Origin: Nocardia yamanashiensis NBRC 100130
Lineage (GTDB): Bacteria; Actinomycetota; Actinomycetes; Mycobacteriales; Mycobacteriaceae
Length of the DNA: 64,000 bases
Direction: 5' to 3'
Assembly: GCF_001613325.1 (NCBI RefSeq)
Contig: NZ_BDCD01000031.1
Location: forward strand, 60,000 to 123,999
Position 1 is the first letter of the stretch. The number at the start of each line of letters is the position of its first letter. The position numbers and the translations under genes were made by a program. Positions 9,235 through 17,608 of the stretch are shown here, one piece after another. A model generated the notes under the pieces. It made no database searches. It was not told the origin of the DNA and was given only the letters and a program-made list of their open reading frames with translations.

Positions 9235-9698
9235 TGGCCGAACTGCCCGAGGTGGCGGGTGCGGGAGATCGCTATCGCAAGCTCATCTACCTGTCGGTGG
9301 CGCTGGTGCTGGTGGCGCTGGCCGTCGGCGGGGCCATCGCCTTCCACCGCGATCACGACACCGATGTGGCGCTGCGCCGGGCCGAAGTGCTCCAAACCCG
9401 TTTGGCGGACGCCGGTTTCAGCGCGCCGGACCCGCAGGTCATCGCCGACACCATGGGGGAGGACGGCGGGCTCGTCTGCCAGGACCCGACCTCGCCGCTG
9501 ATCAAGGCGCGCTATCGGGCGGCCATCAGCAATGGCGCGTCCGGGCCCGGGAACCGGCCGGTCATCGCCGACAACGAGGTGTTCACCGCGACCGCGCTGG
9601 CCATCGAAACCTATTGCCCCGACAAGCTCGCGGACTATCTGAAGGCGACCGGCACGCTGCGTACGGGCGATACGGTCAAACCCGATGACGCGAAGTGA
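9234..9698 (+). CDS. Uncharacterised single-pass exported protein in the glutaminase operon
   Basis: The 154-aa product has a short cytoplasmic head, one membrane helix (LIYLSVALVLVALAVGGAIAF, about residues 19-39) and an extracytoplasmic domain with two Cys (GLVCQDP and ETYCPDK) that could form a disulfide. The pattern of two Cys in a small exported domain ending near YCPDKLADYL is loosely like DUF732 proteins of mycolata, but I cannot assign it. Its ATG overlaps the antiporter stop, so it is translationally coupled and probably a partner of the transporter. The function is unknown. Confidence 0.8.
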   Translation: MAELPEVAGAGDRYRKLIYLSVALVLVALAVGGAIAFHRDHDTDVALRRAEVLQTRLADAGFSAPDPQVIADTMGEDGGLVCQDPTSPLIKARYRAAISNGASGPGNRPVIADNEVFTATALAIETYCPDKLADYLKATGTLRTGDTVKPDDAK

Positions 9699-9711
9699 CG
9701 AGGAGGACGCA

Positions 9712-11097
9712 ATGACCAGTACCACCGCAACCAAAGAGGATGCGCGCACGGCGGCGTTGCGAGCCGCGGTGAAGGAGCTCATGCCGCGTGCGAAAAGCGA
9801 TCTCGCGCAACTGGTGTCGTTCAAATCCGTCGCGGACCCGCGCCAGTTCCCCGCCGAGGAATGTCAGAAGGCGGCGCAGTGGGTGGCCGACGCCTTCGCC
9901 GCCGAGGGCCTGACCGATGCCGGACTGCACGAAACCCCGGACGGCAGTAAGGCGGTGGTGGCGCGCAGCAAGGCGCCGGCCGGTGCGCCGACGGTCATGC
10001 TGTACTGCCACTACGACGTGCAGCCGCCCCTGGACGATGCCGCCTGGAAGACGCCGGTGTGGACGCTGACCGAGCGCGACGGGCGCTGGTACGGGCGCGG
10101 GGCGGCCGACTGCAAGGGCAATATCGTCATGCACCTGACCGCGCTGCGCGCCCTGCGCAAGGTGCTCGGCGACGCCTTCCCGGTCGGCTTGACCCTGGTC
10201 TCGGAGGGTTCCGAGGAGCAGGGCACCGGCGGGCTGGAGGAGTTCGTGCCCGGCAATGTGGAGCTGCTGCGCGCCGACACCCTGCTCATCTGCGACTGCG
10301 GCAATTTCGAGGTCGGGGTGCCCACCTTCACCCAGACCCTGCGCGGCAATGTGAACGTGGTCGTCACCGTCGAAACCTTGGCCGGGTCAATGCATTCCGG
10401 CATGTTCGGCGGACCGGCGCCGGACGCGCTGGCGGCCATGATCCAGCTGCTGTCCACGCTGCGCGACGCCCACGGCAACACCACCGTCTCCGGGCTGCCC
10501 AACAGTCAGGTGTGGGAGGGGCACGACTATCCGGTGGAGCAATTCCGTTCGGACGCGGGCGTTCTCGACGGCGTCGATCTGCTCGGCAGCGGCAAGGTCG
10601 CCGATATGCTCTGGGCGCGACCGGCTGTCACGGTGCTGGGCATGGACGTGCCGCCCGTGGTCGGGTCGGCGGCGGCCATCCAGCCCAAGACGCGGGCGCG
10701 GCTCAATCTGCGCATTCCGCCGGGCATCAAACCGGATCAGGCGTTGAAAGCGCTGACCGCGCACCTGGAGGCGAACACCCCGTGGCATGCCAAGGTGACG
10801 GTGGAGACCGAGGCCACCGGCTCGCCGTTCGTCGGCAGCACCTCCGGCCCGGCGCGGCAGGCCATGTCGGAGGCGATGGAGGCCGCGTACGGTCGCCCGT
10901 CCACCACCGAAGGGCAGGGCGGGTCCATTCCGCTCTGCAATGTCTTCGCCGACACCTACCCGCGGTCCGAGATCATGTTGATGGGTGTGGAAGAACCGAA
11001 ATGCCTGATCCACGCGCCCAATGAGAGCGTGGATCCGTCCGAGATCGAGCATATGGCGCTGTCGGTGGCGTTATTCCTGGCTTCCTACGCCAAGTAG
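9712..11097 (+). CDS. M20-family dipeptidase/carboxypeptidase
   Basis: A cytosolic two-metal peptidase of 461 aa. The metal and catalytic residues are visible: CHYDVQP (His100, Asp102), GAADCKGN (Asp133) and SEGSEEQGT (Glu168 as base, Glu169 as ligand), plus CNVFADTYPRSEI and IHAPNES near the end. This is the arrangement of the CNDP/DapE-like dipeptidases. I chose ATG 9712 because GAGGAGGACG sits just upstream; an ATG at 9685 would overlap the previous gene. It follows the small exported protein by 13 nt, so it is likely the last gene of the glutaminase operon, possibly recycling Gln/Glu dipeptides (inference). Confidence 0.9.
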   Translation: MTSTTATKEDARTAALRAAVKELMPRAKSDLAQLVSFKSVADPRQFPAEECQKAAQWVADAFAAEGLTDAGLHETPDGSKAVVARSKAPAGAPTVMLYCHYDVQPPLDDAAWKTPVWTLTERDGRWYGRGAADCKGNIVMHLTALRALRKVLGDAFPVGLTLVSEGSEEQGTGGLEEFVPGNVELLRADTLLICDCGNFEVGVPTFTQTLRGNVNVVVTVETLAGSMHSGMFGGPAPDALAAMIQLLSTLRDAHGNTTVSGLPNSQVWEGHDYPVEQFRSDAGVLDGVDLLGSGKVADMLWARPAVTVLGMDVPPVVGSAAAIQPKTRARLNLRIPPGIKPDQALKALTAHLEANTPWHAKVTVETEATGSPFVGSTSGPARQAMSEAMEAAYGRPSTTEGQGGSIPLCNVFADTYPRSEIMLMGVEEPKCLIHAPNESVDPSEIEHMALSVALFLASYAK

Positions 11098-11169
11098 TCG
11101 AAAAGCAGTACGGCAGAAAGCAGTTCGTCAGACCGGAAGCACGAATCAGTCGATCGCGAGGAGAAGCTC

Positions 11170-13479
11170 GTGTCCGTCTATCTGTATCGGTGGGGCAAGT
11201 TCGCGTATCGGCGCAAGTGGATCGTGCTGCCGGTCTGGCTGGCGCTGTGGCTGGTGCTGGGCGGGCTCGGGACCGCGTTGAAGGAACCCATGAGCAATGC
11301 CTTCGACATTCCGAACCTGCCGTCGGAGCGGGCCACCGAGATCCTGGACGAGCACTTCCCGGGCATGTCGGCGGCGTATCAGTTCGACGCGGTCACCGGC
11401 GTGTACGTGATCGGCGCGCCGGCGGGGACCAAGCTCACCGACGAGCGCAATCGGCAGGACATCGCGGGGCTGATCAAGCAGCTGGACGGGCTGGGGATCG
11501 TCGATCACAGCAAGCCGCTCATCGATCCGATCACCGCGGCCGAGGAGATGGGGTGCCTGACGGGGGACCGCGGCGACAGTGCGTTCATCTCCAAGTGCAG
11601 TAATGCGCCGTTGAACGTGCTGAACTCGAACAACCCGGATTCCGTTGCGATTCTGAGTGTTCCGTTCGCTATCGAGAACTTCGCGGATATCACCGCCGAT
11701 GACCGCAAGGCGGCTTATGACGTGGCCGACGGCGCCCGCGCCGACGGGCTGACGGTGGAACTCTCCGGCACCATCGCGATGGAGCAGGAGCAGCCCAGCG
11801 GCAAGTCCGAGATGATCGGCATGGGCTTCGCGTTCCTGGTCATGATCATCTCGTTCGGTGCGATCGTGGCGGCGTTCGTGCCGATCATCACCGCCATCGT
11901 GGGGCTGGGCGCGGCGACTTCGCTGATCTTCCTGGGCACTTCGGTCATCGAGGTGCCGAGCTTCACCACTTTCCTGGCGTCCATGATCGGCATCGCGCTG
12001 TCCATCGACTACGCGCTGTTCATCGTCTCGCGCTACAAACACGAACTGGCGGTGCAGGATTCGCCGGAAGAGGCGGCGGGCGTGGCGCTGGGCACCGCCG
12101 GTTCGGCGGTGGTGTTCGCTGGGCTCACCGTGATCATCGCGCTGGTCGGGCTGGCCATCGTCGGGGTGCGGTTCCTGACCTTCATGGGTCTGGGCGGCGC
12201 GGTCGCGGCGGCCTTCGCGGTGCTCACCGCCATCACGCTGATGCCCGCTTTGCTCGGCGCGTTCGGGCGGTTCCTGTTCAAGCCGCGGATCCCGTTCATC
12301 GCGCAGCACGATCCCGAGGACGATTCGCAGGTCACCAATGGCATGCGGGTGGCGCGGGTGATCGCGAAGGTCCCGTGGGTCACCCTGGCGCTGAGCGTCA
12401 TCGTGCTGGGCCTGCTGGCCGCACCCGCCGCCAAGATGAATCTCGGTCTGCCGGGCGAGGATTCGATGCCCAAGACCTCCACCATCCGCAAGGCCTACGA
12501 TCTGCGCACCGAAGGGTTCGGCGTCGGCAGCAACGGCGTCCTGCAGATCGCCGTGGACCTGTCGGATACGCCGCCGGACAAGCGGGAACAGGCCGTGACG
12601 GCATTGCGCGACAAACTCGCCGGGTATTCGGGCATGAACTATGTGACCGAACCGATCTGGAGCGAGGACAAGGCGGGTGCGCGGTTCGAAGGCGTGCCCA
12701 AGACCGGGCCGAACGATCAGCAGACCAAGGATCTGGTGCGCGATACCCGCGACGCTGAGGGCAGCTTCCGGTCGGACTACGGCATGCGCTACGGAATCAC
12801 CGGCACCACGGCCATTTACGCCGATATCGACCACGTGCTGCTCGGCAAGATCGTGCCCTATCTGGCCATCGTCGCCGGTGCGGCCTTCCTGCTGCTGATC
12901 GCCGTCTTCCGCTCCATCCTGGTGCCGCTCACCGCCGCGCTCGGCTTCCTGCTGTCCATGGCGGCCACCTTCGGCGCGACCGTGCTGATCTTCCAGGAGG
13001 GCAAGTTCGGCCTCATCGACGAACCCCGGCCGATCATCAGCTTCATGCCGATCATGTTGATCGGCTTGGTCTTCGGCCTCGCCATGGACTACCAGGTGTT
13101 CCTGGTGACCCGCATACGCGAGGAGTACGTGAAGGGCGAGCCGCCCACCCAGGCCATGGTCAAGGGCTACCACCACGGCGCGCGGGTGGTCACCTCCGCG
13201 GCCGTGATCATGATCTTCGTCTTCGGCTCGTTCCTGATGGAACCCGACGTGAGCGCCAAATCCATGGGCTTCGCGCTGGCGGCGGGCGTACTCCTCGACG
13301 CCTTCCTGGTCCGCATGGTGCTCATCCCGTCACTACTGGTCCTCATGGGCAACGCCGCCTGGTGGATGCCGAACTGGCTCAGCCGTATCGTGCCCGACAT
13401 CGACGTGGAGGGCGCGAAGCTGCGGGAGCTTCAGGAACGCGAGGCGCGCTCGACGGCCGAACCCGCCAACGTTCCCTAG
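11170..13479 (+). CDS. MMPL/RND-family transporter
   Basis: A 769-aa inner-membrane exporter of the actinobacterial MMPL type. It has one N-terminal helix (IVLPVWLALWLVLGGLG), an extracytoplasmic domain (about residues 40-210), a five-helix block, a second soluble domain (about 430-560) and a second helix block. The paired proton-relay Asp-Tyr motifs are present: ALSIDYALFIVSRYK in the first block and GLAMDYQVFLVTRIREEY in the second. Family members export lipids, glycolipids or drugs; the substrate cannot be read here. A GTG start follows GCGAGGAGAAG. It stands alone, 72 bp after the dipeptidase, and ends at a hairpin. Confidence 0.9.
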   Translation: MSVYLYRWGKFAYRRKWIVLPVWLALWLVLGGLGTALKEPMSNAFDIPNLPSERATEILDEHFPGMSAAYQFDAVTGVYVIGAPAGTKLTDERNRQDIAGLIKQLDGLGIVDHSKPLIDPITAAEEMGCLTGDRGDSAFISKCSNAPLNVLNSNNPDSVAILSVPFAIENFADITADDRKAAYDVADGARADGLTVELSGTIAMEQEQPSGKSEMIGMGFAFLVMIISFGAIVAAFVPIITAIVGLGAATSLIFLGTSVIEVPSFTTFLASMIGIALSIDYALFIVSRYKHELAVQDSPEEAAGVALGTAGSAVVFAGLTVIIALVGLAIVGVRFLTFMGLGGAVAAAFAVLTAITLMPALLGAFGRFLFKPRIPFIAQHDPEDDSQVTNGMRVARVIAKVPWVTLALSVIVLGLLAAPAAKMNLGLPGEDSMPKTSTIRKAYDLRTEGFGVGSNGVLQIAVDLSDTPPDKREQAVTALRDKLAGYSGMNYVTEPIWSEDKAGARFEGVPKTGPNDQQTKDLVRDTRDAEGSFRSDYGMRYGITGTTAIYADIDHVLLGKIVPYLAIVAGAAFLLLIAVFRSILVPLTAALGFLLSMAATFGATVLIFQEGKFGLIDEPRPIISFMPIMLIGLVFGLAMDYQVFLVTRIREEYVKGEPPTQAMVKGYHHGARVVTSAAVIMIFVFGSFLMEPDVSAKSMGFALAAGVLLDAFLVRMVLIPSLLVLMGNAAWWMPNWLSRIVPDIDVEGAKLRELQEREARSTAEPANVP

Positions 13480-13490
13480 TCACCGGTATC

Positions 13491-13527
13491 CGGGACACGC
13501 CCGGCGCACCGTGCCGGGTGTGTCCCG
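13491..13527 (+). terminator. Hairpin terminator after the MMPL gene
   Basis: CGGGACACGCCCGGC pairs with GCCGGGTGTGTCCCG (15 positions, one G-T wobble) around a 7-nt loop. There is no U-tract, as is common in high-GC actinobacteria. Confidence 0.65.
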
Positions 13528-13542
13528 GCGCACTGTGACATG

Positions 13543-13569
13543 TTGACATTCCATATCAATTTGTAAAAT
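13543..13569 (+). promoter_or_regulatory. Candidate sigma-70-type promoter
   Basis: TTGACA (13543-13548) and TAAAAT (13564-13569) are separated by 15 bp in an AT-rich patch of an otherwise GC-rich sequence. The ATG of the membrane protein is 40 bp downstream, preceded by GGAAGAGGGA. The spacer is 2 bp short of ideal. Confidence 0.45.
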
Positions 13570-13608
13570 ACTCTCGGCGTCCGCGGTCACCAGGGAAGAG
13601 GGACGCCG

Positions 13609-14235
13609 ATGACCGATCACGCCCGTCAGGCGCTCGAATTGCTACGCGACAGCAGCCAGTTCAAGTGGTACGTCATCCCGCTGCTGCTCGTGGTCATCTA
13701 CGTCTACGCGACCGAGGTCGAGCGGCGGAACTGGAACGTCTTCTTCGCCGGGCTGGCGCTGTGGGGCGTGGACCTGTTCAACGAGATCTGGAATTCGCTG
13801 GTCTTCCATGCCACCGGTCGCGCACCGGTCTGGGGCGCGACCGGGCCGACGGCGTATCAGCTGCTGATCGGGCTGAACATCGAGATCTGCTTCATGTTCG
13901 CGATCATGGGCGTGGCGGCGGCGAAGATGCTGCCGCCCAAGGAGACCCGGATCTTCGGGCTGCCGAATCGGCCGATTCTCATCGCGGTGAACTCGGCGGC
14001 GGCCGTCGGGGTCGAGGTGCTGCTGAACAAGGCCGGGGTGCTGACCTGGGACTGGTCCTGGTGGCAGCCGGGCTTCCCGTTCCTCATCTGGCTGATCGGG
14101 TACGTGCCGTTCTTCACCGCCTGCTTCTTCGTCTACGACCTGCCCACCGTGCGCGCCAAAGCCATTGCGGTGGGCGCGATTCTGGGCGTCGACGCGGTCG
14201 CGATCGCGGTCTTCGGGGCATTGGGGTGGCTGTGA
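13609..14235 (+). CDS. Uncharacterised integral membrane protein
   Basis: A 208-aa protein with about six hydrophobic segments: WYVIPLLLVVIYVYA, VFFAGLALWGVDLF, LLIGLNIEICFMFAIMGVAAA, PILIAVNSAAAVGVEVLL, FPFLIWLIGYVPFFTACFFVY and AIAVGAILGVDAVAIAVFGAL. Conserved-looking polar/aromatic residues occur inside the membrane (FNEIWNSLVFH; TWDWSWWQPG). I do not recognise the family. Its stop overlaps the next start (TGATG), so it is coupled to the exported protein that follows, and the two probably work together. Confidence 0.8.
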   Translation: MTDHARQALELLRDSSQFKWYVIPLLLVVIYVYATEVERRNWNVFFAGLALWGVDLFNEIWNSLVFHATGRAPVWGATGPTAYQLLIGLNIEICFMFAIMGVAAAKMLPPKETRIFGLPNRPILIAVNSAAAVGVEVLLNKAGVLTWDWSWWQPGFPFLIWLIGYVPFFTACFFVYDLPTVRAKAIAVGAILGVDAVAIAVFGALGWL

Positions 14236-15764
14236 TGCGGATTCGAGTGCTGGGCATTCCGGCCGCGGTGACCGGGCTGGTATTCGGTTGTGCCGCTGTC
14301 CAATCCGAGGCGATTGCGGAGGCTCCGGCGTGCGTGCTGGTCGGCACCGTGGGCCTGCCCGAACCGGGCGCGGACGACACTACGGCGGGGCTCGAAGCGC
14401 TGCCGCCGGCGGATATCGCGCTGCCCGCGCAGGTGTACTTCCGCACTTCCGCCGAATCGCTCAACCGGCGCTGGACCTTCGCCGCGCGCGACGGGCAGCT
14501 GTATGTGAAAGAAGCCGCTGCACAAGGCGGTTGGCGGCGCATGGCGCTGCCGGACTGCCTGGCGGGCCGCATCGCCGGTGTCTCCGCCGATGACGACGAG
14601 GTCATGGCCATCGACGTGGACGGCCGGTTCTTCACCATGGATCGTGCGCTGAGCGCGCCCCGGGACTGGAACTGGAGCAGCCGTTACGGCACGCCGCTGT
14701 GGACCGGGCCGGGCAATACCCTGCCCGCCGGAACCACGGACTGGACCTGGTCGGTGCTGTCGCCCAACGAGGATCACGTCTGGCGGGATACCGCGGGCAA
14801 CGATCATCCGGTGGGCGGGGCCAAGGTGTCGCACGTGTTCGCGCTGACCGACGGCGGAACCCGGCTGCGCTACGTCGATCCGTGGCTGCCCGTCGATCAC
14901 AGCTACGAGATCGCGCTGCCCGCCAACGGGCGCTTCCGGGCGGTCGCACTGTCCACCAGCGGCTCGACCACCATGGTGGTGGACCGCTTCGGCGATCTGC
15001 ACACCCGGCTCTACGACTTCGACATCTCCGGGGCGGACAAGGTCTTCTTCCGGTACTCCTACGAGGAGCAGCGGGGACGGCCGGAAGCCGCCGACATGCT
15101 GTCCGAGCGGATCGATTCCGGCACCGCTGCGATCCAGCTCCCCGCCCCGGCGTGGGTGCGCCAGCCCAAGGTGCCGGGGGAGATCACCGACCGGATCTCG
15201 GTGCACAAGACCGGGATCGGTTCGGACGCACGGGAATTGCGTGTGGAAGGGGTGCGCGACGGGCGCACCGGGTACTGGGTGAAAACGCTGACGGCCGCCG
15301 CATGGAATTTCGTGGCGACCGATCAGCCGCTCGCCGGGCAGCGCCTGAGCAATACCGCCGACGACCGGTCCGTGGACGAATCGGTGGCCGCGCCCGGTGT
15401 CCGGTACGCCGGCCGGGGTGCGGGGGAGTGGACGGCCGTCGTCGAATCCTTCGACGCCGCGACCGAATCCGTGCCATTGCGGCTGGAGTTCGCCGACGGG
15501 GCGCGGCTGGACCTGGTGCTGCACACGGTGGACGGCCTGCGGCAGACCCCGCAGGCGACCGGGATCACCGCACAGGCCCGCCGCTACGACGGGACCGTGG
15601 AGGTACCGGCGGAGGTGCTGGACAGCCTGAGCGCACGGCCCGCGGCGGTGCGGGAATTCGTCGCGTCGGCGCTGGGCGGGCGCCGGTTCACCGACACCGG
15701 AGTAGCCGTCAGCAGCGCGGAATTCCGGATCGAAGGGCTCGGGCTCGTCCTCGCCCGGGCCTGA
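14235..15764 (+). CDS. Uncharacterised exported protein, possible lipoprotein
   Basis: The 509-aa product begins with a hydrophobic signal (VLGIPAAVTGLVFGCAAV). LVFGC could be a lipobox, though Phe at -2 is unusual, so either SPase I or SPase II processing is possible. The mature part is rich in Trp, Asp and Gly, with repeated beta-strand-like stretches (RRWTFAARDGQLYV; DVDGRFFTMD; NWSSRYGTPLWTG; DRFGDLHTRLYDFD), suggesting a beta-propeller. No catalytic motif is recognised. It is coupled to the upstream membrane protein and converges on the MBL-fold gene 18 bp away. Confidence 0.75.
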   Translation: MRIRVLGIPAAVTGLVFGCAAVQSEAIAEAPACVLVGTVGLPEPGADDTTAGLEALPPADIALPAQVYFRTSAESLNRRWTFAARDGQLYVKEAAAQGGWRRMALPDCLAGRIAGVSADDDEVMAIDVDGRFFTMDRALSAPRDWNWSSRYGTPLWTGPGNTLPAGTTDWTWSVLSPNEDHVWRDTAGNDHPVGGAKVSHVFALTDGGTRLRYVDPWLPVDHSYEIALPANGRFRAVALSTSGSTTMVVDRFGDLHTRLYDFDISGADKVFFRYSYEEQRGRPEAADMLSERIDSGTAAIQLPAPAWVRQPKVPGEITDRISVHKTGIGSDARELRVEGVRDGRTGYWVKTLTAAAWNFVATDQPLAGQRLSNTADDRSVDESVAAPGVRYAGRGAGEWTAVVESFDAATESVPLRLEFADGARLDLVLHTVDGLRQTPQATGITAQARRYDGTVEVPAEVLDSLSARPAAVREFVASALGGRRFTDTGVAVSSAEFRIEGLGLVLARA

Positions 15765-15782
15765 GCCCGGGCGGCCGCACGC

Positions 15783-16427
15783 TCAGAATTCGGTGTGGTC
15801 CTCGGGTTCGATCACCCGGAATTCGGTTCCGGCCGGCGCCATATCGTTCAAGCGCCCGAAATAGATGCCCTGCGCCGCCTGCTCGATGATTCCGTAATGG
15901 ATCGGCAGGGCGGTGCGCGGATTCACCGCGCGCAGGTAATCCACCGCCTCGCTGATCCGCATCCACGGCGCGGCGGCGGGCAGGGCCAGCACGCCCACCG
16001 GTGTCGGTGGCACCCACAGGGAGTCGCCGGGATGCACCAGCTGCGCGGGGTCTTCGGGGGTGCCGAGCTGGAATACGGTGTTGTCGATGACCGGGATTTC
16101 CGGATGGATCACGGCGTGCCGGCCACCCCCGCCGGTTATCTGGACATTTCCGACTTTAAGAACATTTCCGGCATGAACGGCTTCCCAGGACTCTTCGCGG
16201 AGCTGGGCGGTTTGCGGGTCGGAAAGCAGGCGGGCCTGGGGATTGGCTTCGATGAGCGCATTGATGCGATTCGGGTCGATGTGATCGGGATGCTGATGGG
16301 TTACGCAAATGGCGTCCAATCCGGTGATGCCCTCGAAACCATGCGAGAAATTGCCGGGATCGAACAGGATCTTGGCGCCGTCGAGTTCCACGAGAATGCA
16401 GGAATGTCCGAAATGGGCGATGCGCAT
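15783..16427 (-). CDS. MBL-fold metal-dependent hydrolase (UlaG-like)
   Basis: A 214-aa metallo-beta-lactamase-fold protein. The metal-binding motif THQHPDHID appears at about residues 44-52, preceded by the HFGHSCILVE start typical of UlaG/UPF0173-like single-domain members. A late Asp/His pair (LPIHYG) completes the site. The substrate is unknown. I chose the internal ATG at 16427 because homology starts at MRIAHFGHSC; the frame extends to 16526 but the extra 33 residues are Pro/Arg-rich and unlike the family. It is divergent from purS. Confidence 0.85.
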   Translation of the reverse strand: MRIAHFGHSCILVELDGAKILFDPGNFSHGFEGITGLDAICVTHQHPDHIDPNRINALIEANPQARLLSDPQTAQLREESWEAVHAGNVLKVGNVQITGGGGRHAVIHPEIPVIDNTVFQLGTPEDPAQLVHPGDSLWVPPTPVGVLALPAAAPWMRISEAVDYLRAVNPRTALPIHYGIIEQAAQGIYFGRLNDMAPAGTEFRVIEPEDHTEF

Positions 16428-16600
16428 GGTTGCCACGGTAGTCCCGGTCGCGCCGCCGTTCGAGGCCGGAGTGTGGCGCGGGCCACGTACGACCCGCCCC
16501 GGCGGCATCGCGCCGACCCGGTCCAACTACCCTGATCTGCGAAACCCCCGCTCGGCCTGACGTATGTCCGAGCGCCGCCCCACCAGTTGAGGAGCAACGC

Positions 16601-16834
16601 GTGGCACGTGTCGTGGTCGAGGTGATGCCGAAGGCCGAAATCCTGGATCCGCAGGGACAGGCCATCGTCGGCGCGCTGGGGCGTCTGGGCCATCCCGGCA
16701 TCTCGGATGTGCGGCAGGGCAAGCGATTCGAGCTCGATGTCGCCGATGACGTCAGCGACGCCGATCTGGAGCAGATCGCGGAATCGCTGCTGGCCAACAC
16801 GGTGATCGAGGACTGGAAGGTCGTCCGGCTGTGA
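16601..16834 (+). CDS. purS: Phosphoribosylformylglycinamidine synthase subunit PurS
   Basis: This 77-aa protein is the small subunit of the three-part FGAM synthase (PurS-PurQ-PurL), which converts FGAR, glutamine and ATP to FGAM in purine synthesis. It bridges PurQ and PurL. MPKAEILDPQGQAI, SDVRQGKRFEL and NTVIEDWKV are PurS hallmarks. It has a GTG start with GAGGAG upstream. Its stop overlaps the purQ start by 4 nt (GTGA). Confidence 0.96.
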   Translation: MARVVVEVMPKAEILDPQGQAIVGALGRLGHPGISDVRQGKRFELDVADDVSDADLEQIAESLLANTVIEDWKVVRL

Positions 16835-17508
16835 GCGCTCGCATCGGTGTCATCACCTTCCCGGGCACCCTCGACGATGTCGATGCCGCCCGCGCGGTGA
16901 AGCTGGCCGGCGGTGAAGCGGTTTCGCTGTGGCACGCCGATGCCGACCTGAAGAAGGTCGACGCCATCGTGGTGCCGGGCGGCTTCTCCTACGGTGACTA
17001 CCTGCGCGCCGGTGCGATCGCCAGCATGGCCCCCGTCATGGGCGAGGTCATCAAGGCGGCCCAGGGCGGCATGCCGGTGCTGGGTATCTGCAACGGCTTC
17101 CAGATTCTGTGCGAGGCGGGGCTGCTGCCGGGCGCGCTGACCCGCAACGAGGGCCTGCACTTCGTGTGCCGCGATCAGTGGCTGGCTGTCGAGCAGACCG
17201 ACACCGCCTGGACCTCGCGCTACGAGCCGGGCGCGCAGATCCTGATCCCGGTCAAGAACGCCGAGGGCCGCTACCAGGCGTCCGAAGCGGTGCTGGACGA
17301 GCTGGAAGGCGAAGGCCGCGTGGTCTTCCGCTACACCGGCGGCAACCCCAACGGATCGCAGCGCGATATCGCCGGCATCACCTCGGCCAACCGCCGGGTC
17401 GTCGGCCTGATGCCGCATCCGGAGCACGCCACCGAGCCGCTCACCGGCCCGAGCGACGACGGCCTCGGCCTGTTCTTCTCGGTGCTGGACACTCTGGTCT
17501 CGGCCTGA
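16831..17508 (+). CDS. purQ: Phosphoribosylformylglycinamidine synthase subunit PurQ
   Basis: The glutamine amidotransferase subunit supplies ammonia to PurL. The class I glutaminase triad is visible: Cys87 in VLGICNGFQ, His196 and Glu198 in MPHPEHA. At 225 aa it has normal length. GTFPGTLDDVDA near the start and VVPGGFSYGDYLRAGAIA are family signatures. It is coupled to purS and ends just before a strong terminator. purL is not adjacent but lies 4.6 kb downstream, as in M. tuberculosis. Confidence 0.97.
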   Translation: MSARIGVITFPGTLDDVDAARAVKLAGGEAVSLWHADADLKKVDAIVVPGGFSYGDYLRAGAIASMAPVMGEVIKAAQGGMPVLGICNGFQILCEAGLLPGALTRNEGLHFVCRDQWLAVEQTDTAWTSRYEPGAQILIPVKNAEGRYQASEAVLDELEGEGRVVFRYTGGNPNGSQRDIAGITSANRRVVGLMPHPEHATEPLTGPSDDGLGLFFSVLDTLVSA

Positions 17509-17554
17509 TCCTGGGACCCTCAGCCACGCGCGGGTTCTCCCACCTGGCATAAGC

Positions 17555-17586
17555 ACGGCCCCGCGCCCTTCCGGGCGCGGGGCCGT
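17555..17586. terminator. Intrinsic terminator between purQ and the binding-protein gene
   Basis: A perfect 14-bp stem (ACGGCCCCGCGCCC) with a TTCC loop is followed on the plus strand by TGCCTTTT. It lies between convergent genes. Confidence 0.85.
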
Positions 17587-17608
17587 TGCCTTTTGCGGTG
17601 ATATTGCG

